A stretch of 64,000 nt of DNA, taken from assembly GCF_025725665.1 (NCBI RefSeq), contig NZ_CP107009.1, positions 310,001 through 374,000 of the forward strand, given 5' to 3'. Shown one piece after another: positions 56,570-64,000 of this stretch. Both the position numbers and the translations under genes were made by a program. The notes beneath the pieces were generated by a model. The model ran no database searches and had not been told where the DNA came from. It saw only the letters and a list, made by a program, of their open reading frames with translations. The stretch comes from Halomonas sp. LR3S48 (GTDB lineage: Bacteria; Pseudomonadota; Gammaproteobacteria; Pseudomonadales; Halomonadaceae). Position 1 is the first letter of the stretch, and every line of letters begins with the position of its first letter.

Positions 56570-57571
56570 CTATCCCTCAAACTCCTCCGTATCGATCTCT
56601 GCCTGCAGCGCTTCGCTGTAACGGGCGCCGGCCACCTGGTCCGGCGTCAGCAGTTCGCTCAGCCGCTCGAGAATAGTGGCATCCAGGCGCAGGCTTTCTG
56701 CCGCCAGGTTCTCGCGCATATGCGCGATGGAGCGGGTGCCGGGGATCGGAATCACGTCGTCGCCCTGAGCTTTGAGCCAGGCGAGGGCCAGTTGGCCGGT
56801 GGTCACGTCCTGTTCGCGGGCGATGGCCCGGAGCTTTTCCAGCTGGCGCAGGTTCTGCGGTAGGTTTTCGGCGCTGAAGCGCGGCATGCCGCGGCGCACG
56901 TCGTTCTCGGTGAGTTGGGTGGTCTCGGTCACGGCGCCAGCAAGGAAGCCGCGGCCCAGGGGGCTGAAGGCGACCAGTGCGGTGTCGGCTTCGCGGCAGG
57001 CGTCGATCAGGGCGATCTCGGGGTTGCGGGTCCACAGCGAGTATTCGGATTGCACCGCGGCGATAGGGTGTTCTGCCCGGGCGCGGTGCAGGGTGGCGGC
57101 GGATACTTCCGAGAGCCCGATGGCGCGCACCTTGCCCTGTTCCACCAGCCGCCCCAGCGCGCCGACGCTCTCTTCGATGGGCACTTGGCGGTCCATACGG
57201 TGCAGGTAGTAGAGGTCCAGGTGGTCGGTGCGCAGGCGCTCGAGGCTTTCCTCGCACTGCCGGCGGATCGTTTCGGGGCGCCCGTCGATCACCTTCTTGC
57301 CAAGCTCAGGGTTTATGGCCATGCCGCACTTGCTGGCCAGCAGGATCTGGTGGCGCTTGCTGGCGAGCGCCTTGCCTACCACCCGTTCGTTGGCCGTGGC
57401 GCCGTAGAGGGTGGCGGTATCGAAGTGGCGGTAACCCATCTCGAAGGCTTCATCGAGGGCGCGCAGCGCTTCGGCCTCGGGAACGGGATTGCCGTAGCCG
57501 TGGGAGAGGTTCATGCAGCCCAGGCCGATGCTGGGCGCGGCCACTTCCTTGAGGCGAGAGAAAAATGACAT
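56570..57571 (-). CDS. Aldo/keto reductase, full-length copy
   Basis: A 333-residue TIM-barrel NADPH oxidoreductase of the YghZ/Tas-like AKR family. It has GLGCMNLSHGYGNPVPEAEALRALDEAFEMGYRHFDTATLYG (catalytic Asp near 46 and Tyr near 51), Lys in LLASKCGM, and DLYYLHRMDRQVPIEESVGALGRLVEQGKVRAIGLSE. The NADPH-binding end is IPIPGTRSIAHMRENL. Likely substrates are aldehydes or ketones. Its 3' half is duplicated at 55229-55613. Confidence 0.9.
   Translation of the reverse strand: MSFFSRLKEVAAPSIGLGCMNLSHGYGNPVPEAEALRALDEAFEMGYRHFDTATLYGATANERVVGKALASKRHQILLASKCGMAINPELGKKVIDGRPETIRRQCEESLERLRTDHLDLYYLHRMDRQVPIEESVGALGRLVEQGKVRAIGLSEVSAATLHRARAEHPIAAVQSEYSLWTRNPEIALIDACREADTALVAFSPLGRGFLAGAVTETTQLTENDVRRGMPRFSAENLPQNLRQLEKLRAIAREQDVTTGQLALAWLKAQGDDVIPIPGTRSIAHMRENLAAESLRLDATILERLSELLTPDQVAGARYSEALQAEIDTEEFEG
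56579..56975. repeat. Direct repeat, copy 2, within the intact aldo/keto reductase gene
   Basis: Counterpart of 55229-55613 (see that entry). Because this copy is embedded in an intact gene it is probably the donor or the surviving member of a former tandem pair. Confidence 0.83.
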
Positions 57572-57646
57572 GCAGGCTCCGAGGCAGGGGGGACAGGGTC
57601 TTTATCATGCCGAGCCCGGAGCTTACATCGCAAGACAGAACATGCC

Positions 57647-58069
57647 TTACTGCATCAGCGTCCTGACCCGATCCAGATAATCCCTGCCGCTCTCGCGGAT
57701 GCCTTCCTGTCCCTGGCTATCGGCGCTTGTGCGCACTTCCTGAACCCGGTCACGCATGGTGCCGACCTCTTCCTCGACCTTTGCCAGGGCGTTTTCGATG
57801 TCCTCGGTGAGCTGTCGGACGATAGCCAGGTCGCCGTCGGTCAGTTCCTCCTTTTGCATCAATACGTCGAGCAGGTCGTTGCGCAGCTCCAGGGCGTCCA
57901 CGGCCTGTTGGAGGGTCTCGATGGGTTGGCCTTGGGTCTGTTCGAGTTCCTGCCTGAGTTCCGCTTCGACTCGATCGTCGGCGGGGTCGACGCTGGTGTC
58001 TTGCGCTTTGGCATGCATGGCGCCGAGCGTGAGCACGGCGAGAGGGAGGATCAGGGCGCGACGTTTCAT
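57647..58069 (-). CDS. Small exported helical protein, paralogue of 58889-59260
   Basis: A 140-residue protein with a signal peptide (LILPLAVLTLGAMHAKAQ). The mature part is acidic and almost wholly helical (EAELRQELEQTQGQPIETLQQAVDALELRNDLLDVL...DIENALAKVEEEVGTMRDRVQEVRTSA). It shares with the gene at 58889 the pattern of a Gln/Ala-rich first helix, a loop EELTDGDLAIV/DELSLEDLGTI, and a helix containing ENALxKxxEE. It probably belongs to the DUF6746-like group; function unknown. Divergent from the DUF4202 gene. Confidence 0.75.
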   Translation of the reverse strand: MKRRALILPLAVLTLGAMHAKAQDTSVDPADDRVEAELRQELEQTQGQPIETLQQAVDALELRNDLLDVLMQKEELTDGDLAIVRQLTEDIENALAKVEEEVGTMRDRVQEVRTSADSQGQEGIRESGRDYLDRVRTLMQ

Positions 58070-58230
58070 GGTGATATCTCTGCGTGGTGTTCGATAGGTA
58101 TGTCCTCAAGTTAGTTGGGATTCAGTGGGTTACAAGTCAATTTCCAGAGAATGACTAAGGGGAGTTGGGTTGTCGGCGTCACGCCCGGATGCGGTATGCT
58201 GTGGCAATAACGACTTGCAAGGATATCCCT

Positions 58231-58821
58231 ATGCCAGATCAAACACCGTTTGAGCGCGCCATTGCCGAGCTCGATACCTTGCACGCCGGAGACCCCCGCC
58301 GGGTGGAGGTCGAGGGCCAGTCACTGCCTTTGGAGCTGTGGCATGCGGGGCGCATGAGCGCCTGGCTGGAGCGGGTGGAGGAGGCGCCGAGCGAGCTGGT
58401 GCAGCTCGCCGTACGATCGCAGCATCTGCAGCGCTGGGAGGTGCCGCGCAGCGAGTACCCGGAGGGGCGCGTGGGCTATCTCACCTGGCGCCGCGACCAG
58501 GGCAAGCGGGCCGGTGAGACCACGGCGCGCGTGATGGAGGCGGTCGGCTATTCCGCGGAGGATGCCGCCGAGGTTTCCCGGATGATCCGCAAGCAGGGCC
58601 TGGGCCGCGACCCGGGTACCCAGGCGGTGGAGGACTGCGCCTGCCTGGTGTTTCTCGAGAACTACTTCGCCGACTTCTCCAAGCAGGTGGAGCACGAGCA
58701 CCTGGTGCGCATCGTGCAGATGACCTGGAAGAAGATGTCGCCGCGCGCCCGGGAGCTGGCGCTGGAGCTGCCCATGAGCGACGAGGCGCGGGCGGTGGTG
58801 GAAGAGGCGCTGGCGGGCTAG
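58231..58821 (+). CDS. DUF4202 domain-containing protein
   Basis: A 196-residue cytoplasmic protein matching DUF4202 (FERAIAELDTLHAGDPR start, LPLELWHAGRMSAWLERVEEAPSELVQLAVRSQHLQRWEVPRSEYP, EDCACLVFLENYFADF). The His/Glu pattern (AVRSQHLQRWE, EDCACLVFLE) is reminiscent of an HD-like helical hydrolase, which is inference. AAGGAT lies before ATG 58231. Both neighbours are paralogous small exported proteins encoded on the opposite strand. Confidence 0.82.
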   Translation: MPDQTPFERAIAELDTLHAGDPRRVEVEGQSLPLELWHAGRMSAWLERVEEAPSELVQLAVRSQHLQRWEVPRSEYPEGRVGYLTWRRDQGKRAGETTARVMEAVGYSAEDAAEVSRMIRKQGLGRDPGTQAVEDCACLVFLENYFADFSKQVEHEHLVRIVQMTWKKMSPRARELALELPMSDEARAVVEEALAG

Positions 58822-58888
58822 GCGTCAAGCAAGCCGACTGCGCTTGCGGGTACCGGCCGGCGTGCCAGCCGGTGTGCCGCCTGCGGGG

Positions 58889-59260
58889 TCAGTTCACCAG
58901 CGTCTGGGCCGCTTCCAGGTAGTCGGCGCCGTGGTTCTGCACGCGCTCGAAGTCGCCGGTCTCGGAGCCCAGGTGCACCTCTTCCAGGTTGACCGCCATT
59001 GCCTCCGCTTCCTCGTTGATCTTCTCCAGCGCGTTTTCCAGGGTGTAGGTGAGTTCGTGGATGGTGCCGAGATCCTCGAGGCTCAGCTCGTCCTGGGCGA
59101 GCAGTTCGGCCAACTGCTGGTTGGTTTCGGAGAAGTTTGCCACCGCCTGGCTCAGGGTGTCGGCGGGCTCGCCCTTGAAGTGCTCGGTGGGGGTGCTGGC
59201 ATGAGCGGTAGCAGCGACCATCAGGCCCGACAGCAGGGCGGAAAGTAATAGTTTCTTCAT
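58889..59260 (-). CDS. Small exported protein (DUF6746-like), paralogue of 57647-58069
   Basis: A 123-residue protein with a signal peptide (LLLSALLSGLMVAATAHA). The mature region starts EHFKGEPADTLSQAVANFSETNQQLAELL, which I recall as the DUF6746 pattern, then forms two acidic helices. Function unknown; such short helical periplasmic proteins may bind a partner or a metal. Start 59260 is set by the signal peptide. Its promoter lies in the 187-bp gap shared with the Fur-box gene, so it might also respond to iron. Confidence 0.78.
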   Translation of the reverse strand: MKKLLLSALLSGLMVAATAHASTPTEHFKGEPADTLSQAVANFSETNQQLAELLAQDELSLEDLGTIHELTYTLENALEKINEEAEAMAVNLEEVHLGSETGDFERVQNHGADYLEAAQTLVN

Positions 59261-59367
59261 GACTCGTCTCCGTATCAAATGAGAATGGTATGCGTTAGCT
59301 TGTGTACCATCCTCATCGGAAACGAACAAGGAAGAAAGGGAACGAGAATGATTTTTCTTCGTAGCAT

Positions 59368-59396
59368 TTGACAGAGGTCAGGGCGAGGACTAGATT
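59368..59396 (+). promoter_or_regulatory. Sigma-70 promoter of the Fur-box gene
   Basis: TTGACA (59368-59373), 17-bp spacer, TAGATT (59391-59396). The predicted transcription start near 59403 touches the Fur box, as expected for Fur repression. Confidence 0.7.
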
Positions 59397-59404
59397 CTCC
59401 GTAG

Positions 59405-59427
59405 TTAATGATAATTGTTATCATTAA
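59405..59427 (+). promoter_or_regulatory. Fur box
   Basis: ttaatgataa, ttg, ttatcattaa: a perfect 10-bp inverted repeat with a 3-bp centre, matching the Fur consensus GATAATGATAATCATTATC closely. It lies 20 bp before the start of the 91-residue gene and overlaps the expected transcription start. Iron-bound Fur should repress that gene. Confidence 0.88.
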
Positions 59428-59447
59428 TTGAGCGAACGGAGGTCGCC

Positions 59448-59723
59448 ATGCCGTACTGCTTCAGCACCGCCAAGCGCGGGGCCAACCCCTCACTGCAGAT
59501 CTGCGATGCCACCTCGGGCTCGGTACGCCTGGCCTGGAAGTATCCGCGCCAGGATACGTGCCTTTCCGAGGAAGAGTGGGCGCTGCTCCAACTGCGCCGC
59601 GAGGAGGCCATTCACGACCTGTTCCGGCGCTCGTTCCTGCTCACTTCCGAGCGCTACCTGAAAGGGGAGCTGCCCGAGTCCGACTCATCCCATGAACGGA
59701 TAGGGCGTTTCAATTCAAGGTGA
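59448..59723 (+). CDS. Small protein of unknown function under Fur control
   Basis: A 91-residue cytoplasmic protein without signal or TM segment. It contains two N-terminal Cys residues (Cys4, Cys19) and a third at about residue 37 (QDTCLSEEEW), then a charged helix (EEWALLQLRREEAIHDLFRRSF). I do not recognise a family; it is not HemP-like. The ribosome-binding site CGGAGG and the perfect Fur box make it a credible iron-starvation gene. Its 3' end overlaps the convergent C45-like gene by 14 bp. Confidence 0.72.
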   Translation: MPYCFSTAKRGANPSLQICDATSGSVRLAWKYPRQDTCLSEEEWALLQLRREEAIHDLFRRSFLLTSERYLKGELPESDSSHERIGRFNSR

Positions 59724-60792
59724 CAGTCAGGCTGTCGTCGTTCTCACAGGGCTTGCCGTGGCGCAGGGTCAGGCGCCGCTCGCTCAGGTTCATCACCACC
59801 GAGAACAGGGTTTCCATGCGCTCCTCGGCGGGCTGGTCGGGGTTGAAGTGGCGGCAGATCGACATCGGCGCTCCCTGATGGTCGCTGAGTACGTCGAACA
59901 GCCTGTCCTCGTCGACGCCGGCATCCTCCGCCAACTCGTCGTTGAGCAGCGCGTCGAGCCGGCACAGGCGCGGGTGGGAGTCGACGCGAGGGAAGTCCTG
60001 CACCGGGCAGGGTGTGTCCTCGGCGTAGAGGTGGTTGGTATGGGTGACGATGCCATTGCGTGGTGTGATGCGCCCCGGCTCGCCGGGTTGTACCTCGAGG
60101 CCCACGGCCTGGCCCCCTTCGTTGCCGACCTGAGCGCTGGCGAGCAGGAAATGGGCGGGTGAGCAGACCCGGTCGTAAGTGGCCACGGCGAGCGCGCTCG
60201 GCATGTCTTCGCTCTCGAGGATCTTGCGCAGGGCAACGTGGACCGGCAGGCCGGGACCACAGGTCTGCGAACGAATGGCGTTGAGACACACGCCGATACC
60301 GCGGGCGTTCAGGCCCACCTTGCCGACCATGCCGGCTTCGCCGATGCTGACCAGCTCGGGGCGCCCGTCGCCCTTGATGTGCAGGGCGACCACGTTGTCG
60401 AGCTGATCGTGGCGCCAGTCCCAGTTCTGGGCCAGCCACTGCCGGCCGTGGCGCTGCAGTGAGAAGGCCGAGCAGCCGCCGCTGGCATGGGCCAGGGCGA
60501 TCTCGCTGCGGCAGTTGAGCGTCAGGATGTCGATGAAATCGACCCCCGCCCCCCAGGCGATGCCATTCATCTCCTCGAGAATCTCGGGAAAGCCCTGACC
60601 GATCTGGGCTTCGAAGTGACAGGCCCGGTCGCGCGCCTCTTCCCAGCGGATTCCGACGAAATCGTAGAACAGCTGCCCATAGACCTGGATGCCACGCTGG
60701 ATCAGGTGGCGATGGATGCGGCCATGTTCCGCGCCGATCTCATGGTGGCTTCCCGCCAGTTCGGTGATGATCAATGGCCGGGCCTGGTTCAT
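59710..60792 (-). CDS. C45-family autoproteolytic acyltransferase/amidohydrolase (penicillin acyltransferase-like)
   Basis: A 360-residue Ntn-hydrolase-fold protein like fungal isopenicillin-N acyltransferase. The expected self-cleavage point is Gly106-Cys107 in ASGGCSAF, making Cys107 the N-terminal nucleophile. Supporting motifs are LAQNWDWRHDQ, GEAGMVGKVGLNARGIGVCLNAI and THTNHLYAED. Bacterial members cleave or transfer amide-linked acyl groups; the substrate is unknown. No signal peptide is visible, so it is presumably cytoplasmic. It overlaps the dienelactone-hydrolase-like gene by ATGA. Confidence 0.87.
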   Translation of the reverse strand: MNQARPLIITELAGSHHEIGAEHGRIHRHLIQRGIQVYGQLFYDFVGIRWEEARDRACHFEAQIGQGFPEILEEMNGIAWGAGVDFIDILTLNCRSEIALAHASGGCSAFSLQRHGRQWLAQNWDWRHDQLDNVVALHIKGDGRPELVSIGEAGMVGKVGLNARGIGVCLNAIRSQTCGPGLPVHVALRKILESEDMPSALAVATYDRVCSPAHFLLASAQVGNEGGQAVGLEVQPGEPGRITPRNGIVTHTNHLYAEDTPCPVQDFPRVDSHPRLCRLDALLNDELAEDAGVDEDRLFDVLSDHQGAPMSICRHFNPDQPAEERMETLFSVVMNLSERRLTLRHGKPCENDDSLTVTLN

Positions 60793-61547
60793 AGCACCTC
60801 CTCGAGGAAGGTCTGGAAGGCGGCCCAGGACGCCTCGTCGGCGCGTTCCTGGTAGCGTTCGCTTTCGAACTCCGTGAAGCCGTGTGGGGCGCCGGAGTAG
60901 ATCTCCATCGTGTAGGTCGCCTCGATGGCTTCCAGCTCCTCCACCAGCCCGCTGACGTCCTCCATGGTCACGCTGGTGTCGGCACCGCCATGGGCGATCA
61001 GCAGCGGGGGCACCTCGTCGGGCCACTCCTGGCCTTCCGGCGTGGCCAGGCCACCATGGAAGCTGGTGTAGCCGGCCACGTTCTCGGCCTCGCCGGAGCG
61101 GGCAATCTCCAGTGCCACGGCCCCACCGAAGCAGTAGCCGATGATCACCACGTTTTCGGCGGCCTCCTGCTCGCGGGCTTCGGCCAGGCCGGCGAGGGTC
61201 AGCTCGCGCATGCGTTCGCGGTCGGAGTAGAGCGCCCGGGTGGCTTCCTGGCGATCTTCGGTGGTCTCGGGGCGATTGCCCTGGCCGAACAGGTCGACGG
61301 CGAAGGCATCGAAGCCCTGCTCGGCCAGCATGTCGGCTCGCTGGCGTTCGTAGTCGCCCAGGCCATCCCAGTCATGCACGATCAATACCGTGCCGCGGGA
61401 TTCGCCCTGGGCGGCGCTGTAGTAGCCTTCGAAGGCATCGTCGCCGACCTCGTAGACGACATCATTGCCGGCGGGGGTGAAAGCGTGGGCGGCAGTGGCC
61501 AGGCCCAGCGAGGCCAGCAGCATGAAGGAGAGAGGTGCAGGGCGCAT
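60789..61547 (-). CDS. Exported dienelactone hydrolase family protein
   Basis: A 252-residue alpha/beta-hydrolase with a signal peptide (LSFMLLASLGLATAAHA). The catalytic triad is Cys139 in GYCFGG, Asp in HGGADTSV (about residue 193) and His in SGAPHGF (about residue 223). The VHDWDGL opening is typical of DLH. The enzyme would hydrolyse small esters or lactones in the periplasm. It is encoded upstream of and coupled to the C45-like enzyme, an odd pairing of an exported and a cytoplasmic hydrolase. Confidence 0.87.
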   Translation of the reverse strand: MRPAPLSFMLLASLGLATAAHAFTPAGNDVVYEVGDDAFEGYYSAAQGESRGTVLIVHDWDGLGDYERQRADMLAEQGFDAFAVDLFGQGNRPETTEDRQEATRALYSDRERMRELTLAGLAEAREQEAAENVVIIGYCFGGAVALEIARSGEAENVAGYTSFHGGLATPEGQEWPDEVPPLLIAHGGADTSVTMEDVSGLVEELEAIEATYTMEIYSGAPHGFTEFESERYQERADEASWAAFQTFLEEVL

Positions 61548-61854
61548 GGTAGGGCTCCTGTTTGGTGTGCGTGGCGAGTGTTGAAGCCGTAGCGGACTTG
61601 AGTATAGGCGATGCCCGGCGGGGCATGACCGGCAGCGTTGAACGCGCCGAGCGTTACCGTGCCGGGTTCTCCATCGCTGATAAGGAGTTGGCGCTGTGCG
61701 GCAAGGGTCAAACGTTGGTATGGAGGGCTTGTGTTTTGCCTCCGAGCCTTCCAGATTTAAGGGGTGTCCTTTATTCGTAACCAGGCGTAACTGACCGGGG
61801 CGTAGTCAACCAGACGTACGTCACGGACGTACTCAACGAGAGTGAGAAAAACAA
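61548..61854. promoter_or_regulatory. Divergent region before the LivJ-type gene
   Basis: About 307 bp without a supported gene. Near the plus-strand gene it contains a gtacgt/acgtac hairpin (61816-61832, 5-nt loop) in the leader and a GAGAGTGAG ribosome-binding region. It should hold promoters for both divergent genes; I could not place -35/-10 boxes reliably. Confidence 0.4.
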
Positions 61855-63060
61855 ATGAAAAAGAGCGTATTGGCGATGGCAATCGCTGCTTCCAGCGTGG
61901 CATTCGCTGGCGCGGCGCAGGCGGAAGTGAAGATCGGGTTCATCGGCGGCTTCACTGGCCCGATCGAGAGCTTGACCCCTCCGATCTTCGAGGGCGCGCG
62001 GCTGGCGGTGAAGCAGATCAACGAGCAGGGCGGCATCCTGGGCGGGCAGGAACTGGTCATGCCCAATGCCGATACCACCTGTAGCGACGCCTCGGCGGCG
62101 TCCAACGCGGCGGACCGCATGGTCAACACCGAGAACGTCACGGCCATCGTCGGGGCGCTGTGCACCGGGGCGACCGTGGCGGCGGCCAACAGTGCCGCCA
62201 TTCCGGGTGGGGTGGTGATGGTCTCGCCGGCCTCTACGGCCCCGGCAGTGACCGAGCTGGACGATAACGACCTGGTGTTCCGTACCGTGCCTTCGGATGC
62301 CTACCAAGGCCAGATCCTGGCCAAGCTGATGCTCGAGAAGGGCTTCGACGAGGTGGCCGTCACCTACGTCAACAACGACTACGGCCGCGGCCTGGCGGAA
62401 GCCTTCACCGCGGGCTTCGAGGAGGGCGGCGGCACGATCGCCGAGAACCTGGCCCACGAGGACGGCCGCGCCGACTACCGCTCCGAGCTGGGCTCGCTCT
62501 CCTCCAGCGGCGCCGAGACCCTGGTCGTGCTGGCTTATGCCGACGGCTCGGGCCAGACCATCCTGCGCCAGGCTTACGAGAGTGGCGCCTTCACCCAGTA
62601 TGCCGGCGCCGACGGCATGGTCGGGGCGTCGCTGGTCGACGCGGTAGGGGCGGATGCGCTGGAAGGCATGATCGCCACTCGCCCGGGTAGCCCCGAGCTG
62701 CCGGGTACTGATATCTTCGGCCAGGCCGCCGAGGAAGCCGGCTTCGACCCCAGCGCGGTGTTCGCCGCCCAAGCCTACGATGCCGCCTTCCTGCTGGGGC
62801 TGGCCATCGAGCAGAACGGCAATGCCGAGCGCGAAGGCCTCTCCCAGGCACTGCGCAGCGTCTCTTCCGCCCCGGGTGAAGTGATCCTGCCCGGCGAATG
62901 GGAGAAGGCGCTGGAGCTGATCGCGGCCGGCGAGGAGATCAACTACGAGGGCGCCTCCGGTAGCCACGAGTTCGACGACAACGGCGACGTACCGGGCGTA
63001 GTGGTCGAGATGCTCGTCGAAGGCGGCGCCTTCGTCGGCAAGGGCCTGATCCAGGACTAA
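61855..63060 (+). CDS. Branched-chain amino acid-type ABC binding protein (LivJ family)
   Basis: A 401-residue periplasmic protein with a signal peptide (AIAASSVAFAGAAQA). It has IGFIGGFTGPIESLTPPIFEGARLAVKQINEQGGILGG, GALCTGATVAAANSAAIPGGVVMVSPAST and VAVTYVNNDYGRGLAEAF, the peripla_BP_6 pattern for aliphatic amino acids or amides. A strong terminator follows. A LivM gene lies directly beyond on the opposite strand, so this protein probably feeds that transporter. Confidence 0.9.
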   Translation: MKKSVLAMAIAASSVAFAGAAQAEVKIGFIGGFTGPIESLTPPIFEGARLAVKQINEQGGILGGQELVMPNADTTCSDASAASNAADRMVNTENVTAIVGALCTGATVAAANSAAIPGGVVMVSPASTAPAVTELDDNDLVFRTVPSDAYQGQILAKLMLEKGFDEVAVTYVNNDYGRGLAEAFTAGFEEGGGTIAENLAHEDGRADYRSELGSLSSSGAETLVVLAYADGSGQTILRQAYESGAFTQYAGADGMVGASLVDAVGADALEGMIATRPGSPELPGTDIFGQAAEEAGFDPSAVFAAQAYDAAFLLGLAIEQNGNAEREGLSQALRSVSSAPGEVILPGEWEKALELIAAGEEINYEGASGSHEFDDNGDVPGVVVEMLVEGGAFVGKGLIQD

Positions 63061-63095
63061 CACTAGCCTGAGCTGAAGCAGCAAGTGCAAGCAAA

Positions 63096-63128
63096 AGCCC
63101 CGGCGGATGACCCGCCGGGGCTTTTTTG
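63096..63128 (+). terminator. Rho-independent terminator
   Basis: The arms agccccggcgg and ccgccggggct form a perfect 11-bp stem with a 5-nt loop, followed by a T-run. It lies 36 bp after the binding-protein stop. Read from the other strand, it may also stop LivM transcription. Confidence 0.92.
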
Positions 63129-63145
63129 TTGTCGGTGGGGCTTGT

Positions 63146-64000
63146 CTAACCGTGATGTTTGGCCTTCTCAGGGAGCAGTCCCTGCGGGGCGAAGCGCAGC
63201 ACCAGCGTGATCAGCAGGCCGATCACGAACACCCGGGCCTGCAGCGCGCGGCTGTCGAGGTTGCCCGGCGGCTCCCAGCCGAACCAGCCCTCGCCGAGGG
63301 CGGCGGCCCCGTGCATCACGAACAGCGCCAGCGGCTCGGACATCAGCCAGATGATATAGACCGCCACGGCGCCGAAGATGGTGCCCAGGTTGTTGCCGGG
63401 GCCACCCAGGATGACCATCACCAATACCAAAAAGGTGTGGTTCAGCGGCAGGAAGCCGTTGGGGTCGAAGATGCTGTTGAACGAGGCCAGCGCACCGCCG
63501 CCGATACCCATCAGGATGCAGCCCAGCACGAAGATCTCCAGGCGCCGGCGGTTGATGTCCTTGCCCATGGCTGCGGCGGAGATCTCGTTGTCGCGGATGG
63601 CGCGGATCATGCGGCCCCAGGGGGCATGGTAGGCACGGTGCAGCAGGAAGAAGATTACCGCGATCATCACCGCCGTGACCGACAGATATAGCGCTCGGGC
63701 CAGGGTGAAGCCCAGCGTGCTGGGGCCCGGCGTGGGCCAGGGCAGCGGCGAGACGGTGGCGGTGCCGCGGGTCAGCCAGTCGGAGTTCTTGAGGAAGGCC
63801 TTGATGATCTCAGCGATGCCGAGGGTGGCGATGGCGAGGTAGTCGCTGCGCAGCCCCAGGCAGATATGTCCGATGAAGTAGCCAATGGCGCCGGCCAGCG
63901 CGCCGCCGACGATCCAGCCGGTCCAGGCCGGCAGGCCCAGGCCGCCGATGAAGCCGGCGCGGGATTCGATCTCGGCGGTAACGCCGCGCAGCATGCTGAT
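63146..64000 (-). CDS. livM: LivM-type branched-chain amino acid ABC permease (5' end beyond the window)
   Basis: The C-terminal 284 codons are present and the frame is open at the window edge. LivM family segments are ARSDYLAIATLGIAEI-like GLRSDYLAIATLGIAEIIKAFLKN, GRMIRAIRDNEISAAAMGKDINRRRLEIFVLGCILMGIGGGALASF and the VILGGPGNNLGTIFGAVAVYIIWL loop. Family members have about ten TM helices and 300-430 residues, so the missing part is the N-terminal TM region. It probably forms the channel with LivH and receives substrate from the binding protein at 61855-63060. Confidence 0.9.
   Translation of the reverse strand: MSMLRGVTAEIESRAGFIGGLGLPAWTGWIVGGALAGAIGYFIGHICLGLRSDYLAIATLGIAEIIKAFLKNSDWLTRGTATVSPLPWPTPGPSTLGFTLARALYLSVTAVMIAVIFFLLHRAYHAPWGRMIRAIRDNEISAAAMGKDINRRRLEIFVLGCILMGIGGGALASFNSIFDPNGFLPLNHTFLVLVMVILGGPGNNLGTIFGAVAVYIIWLMSEPLALFVMHGAAALGEGWFGWEPPGNLDSRALQARVFVIGLLITLVLRFAPQGLLPEKAKHHG

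Noticed and set aside
1..64000. CRISPR arrays, tRNA/rRNA genes, phage or insertion-sequence genes
   Set aside because: No regularly spaced repeats, cloverleaf genes, transposase or integrase motifs were recognised anywhere in the window.

Overview
The window is high-GC DNA packed with short-gap operons. It has no tRNA, rRNA, CRISPR array or recognisable transposase. The gene content points to a free-living, metabolically versatile gammaproteobacterium, most likely of the Halomonadaceae (Halomonas-like). The clues are two TRAP transporters, many catabolic clusters, Fur/Zur-type sites and rather acidic exported proteins. The genus is inferred from gene content and style, not from a marker gene.

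Layout. 1-0.8 kb: end of a PBP5-type D-Ala-D-Ala carboxypeptidase with a SPOR domain. 0.9-6.4 kb: a peptide/nickel-type ABC importer plus a DUF1826 protein behind a Zur-like box. 6.7-11.4 kb: an isoquinoline-oxidoreductase-type molybdenum hydroxylase (iorAB), its XdhC-like maturation factor and an AraC regulator. 11.5-15.8 kb: a 145-bp imperfect palindrome, an EamA exporter, and a Mn-type ABC importer divergent from an MntR-like repressor. 15.9-20 kb: thiE, NlpC/P60 lipoprotein, glyoxalase I, and a LysR/DoxX/extradiol-dioxygenase group. 20-24.4 kb: an AttEFGH/LolCDE-like ABC system with a lipocalin-like lipoprotein. 24.4-26.5 kb: two AraC regulators.

26.9-32.6 kb is a catabolic operon: TRAP transporter, two SDR dehydrogenases and a beta-keto acid cleavage enzyme. 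Opposite it, 32.6-37.8 kb encodes a thiolase, acyl-CoA dehydrogenase, acyl-CoA synthetase and a Leu/Ile/Val-type binding protein. 38.2-39.3 kb is a Tat-exported SMP-30-like lactonase. 39.7-43.6 kb is the zinc region: znuC-znuB-znuA, a 49-codon reading frame coupled to znuC, and a second ZnuB-like permease, with two more Zur-like boxes. 43.7-47.6 kb: an exported unknown, a methyltransferase, a winged-helix/TPR regulator and TspO.

47.6-54.5 kb is the most distinctive cluster: a DUF1537 four-carbon acid-sugar kinase, a RuBisCO-like protein, a VOC-fold protein and a complete TRAP transporter, with a divergent LacI-type regulator. It resembles the last steps of apiose/apionate breakdown but lacks the upstream enzymes. 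54.6-61.5 kb holds RutE-like reductase, a duplicated and truncated aldo/keto reductase flanking a cupin gene, two paralogous small exported proteins around a DUF4202 gene, a short Fur-box gene, and a C45 acyltransferase-like protein coupled to an exported dienelactone-hydrolase homologue. The window ends with a LivJ-type binding protein and part of LivM.

A shared theme is metal supply. Three importers (peptide/nickel type, Mn type, Zn type) lie within 43 kb, and two of the three loci carry Zur-like operators.
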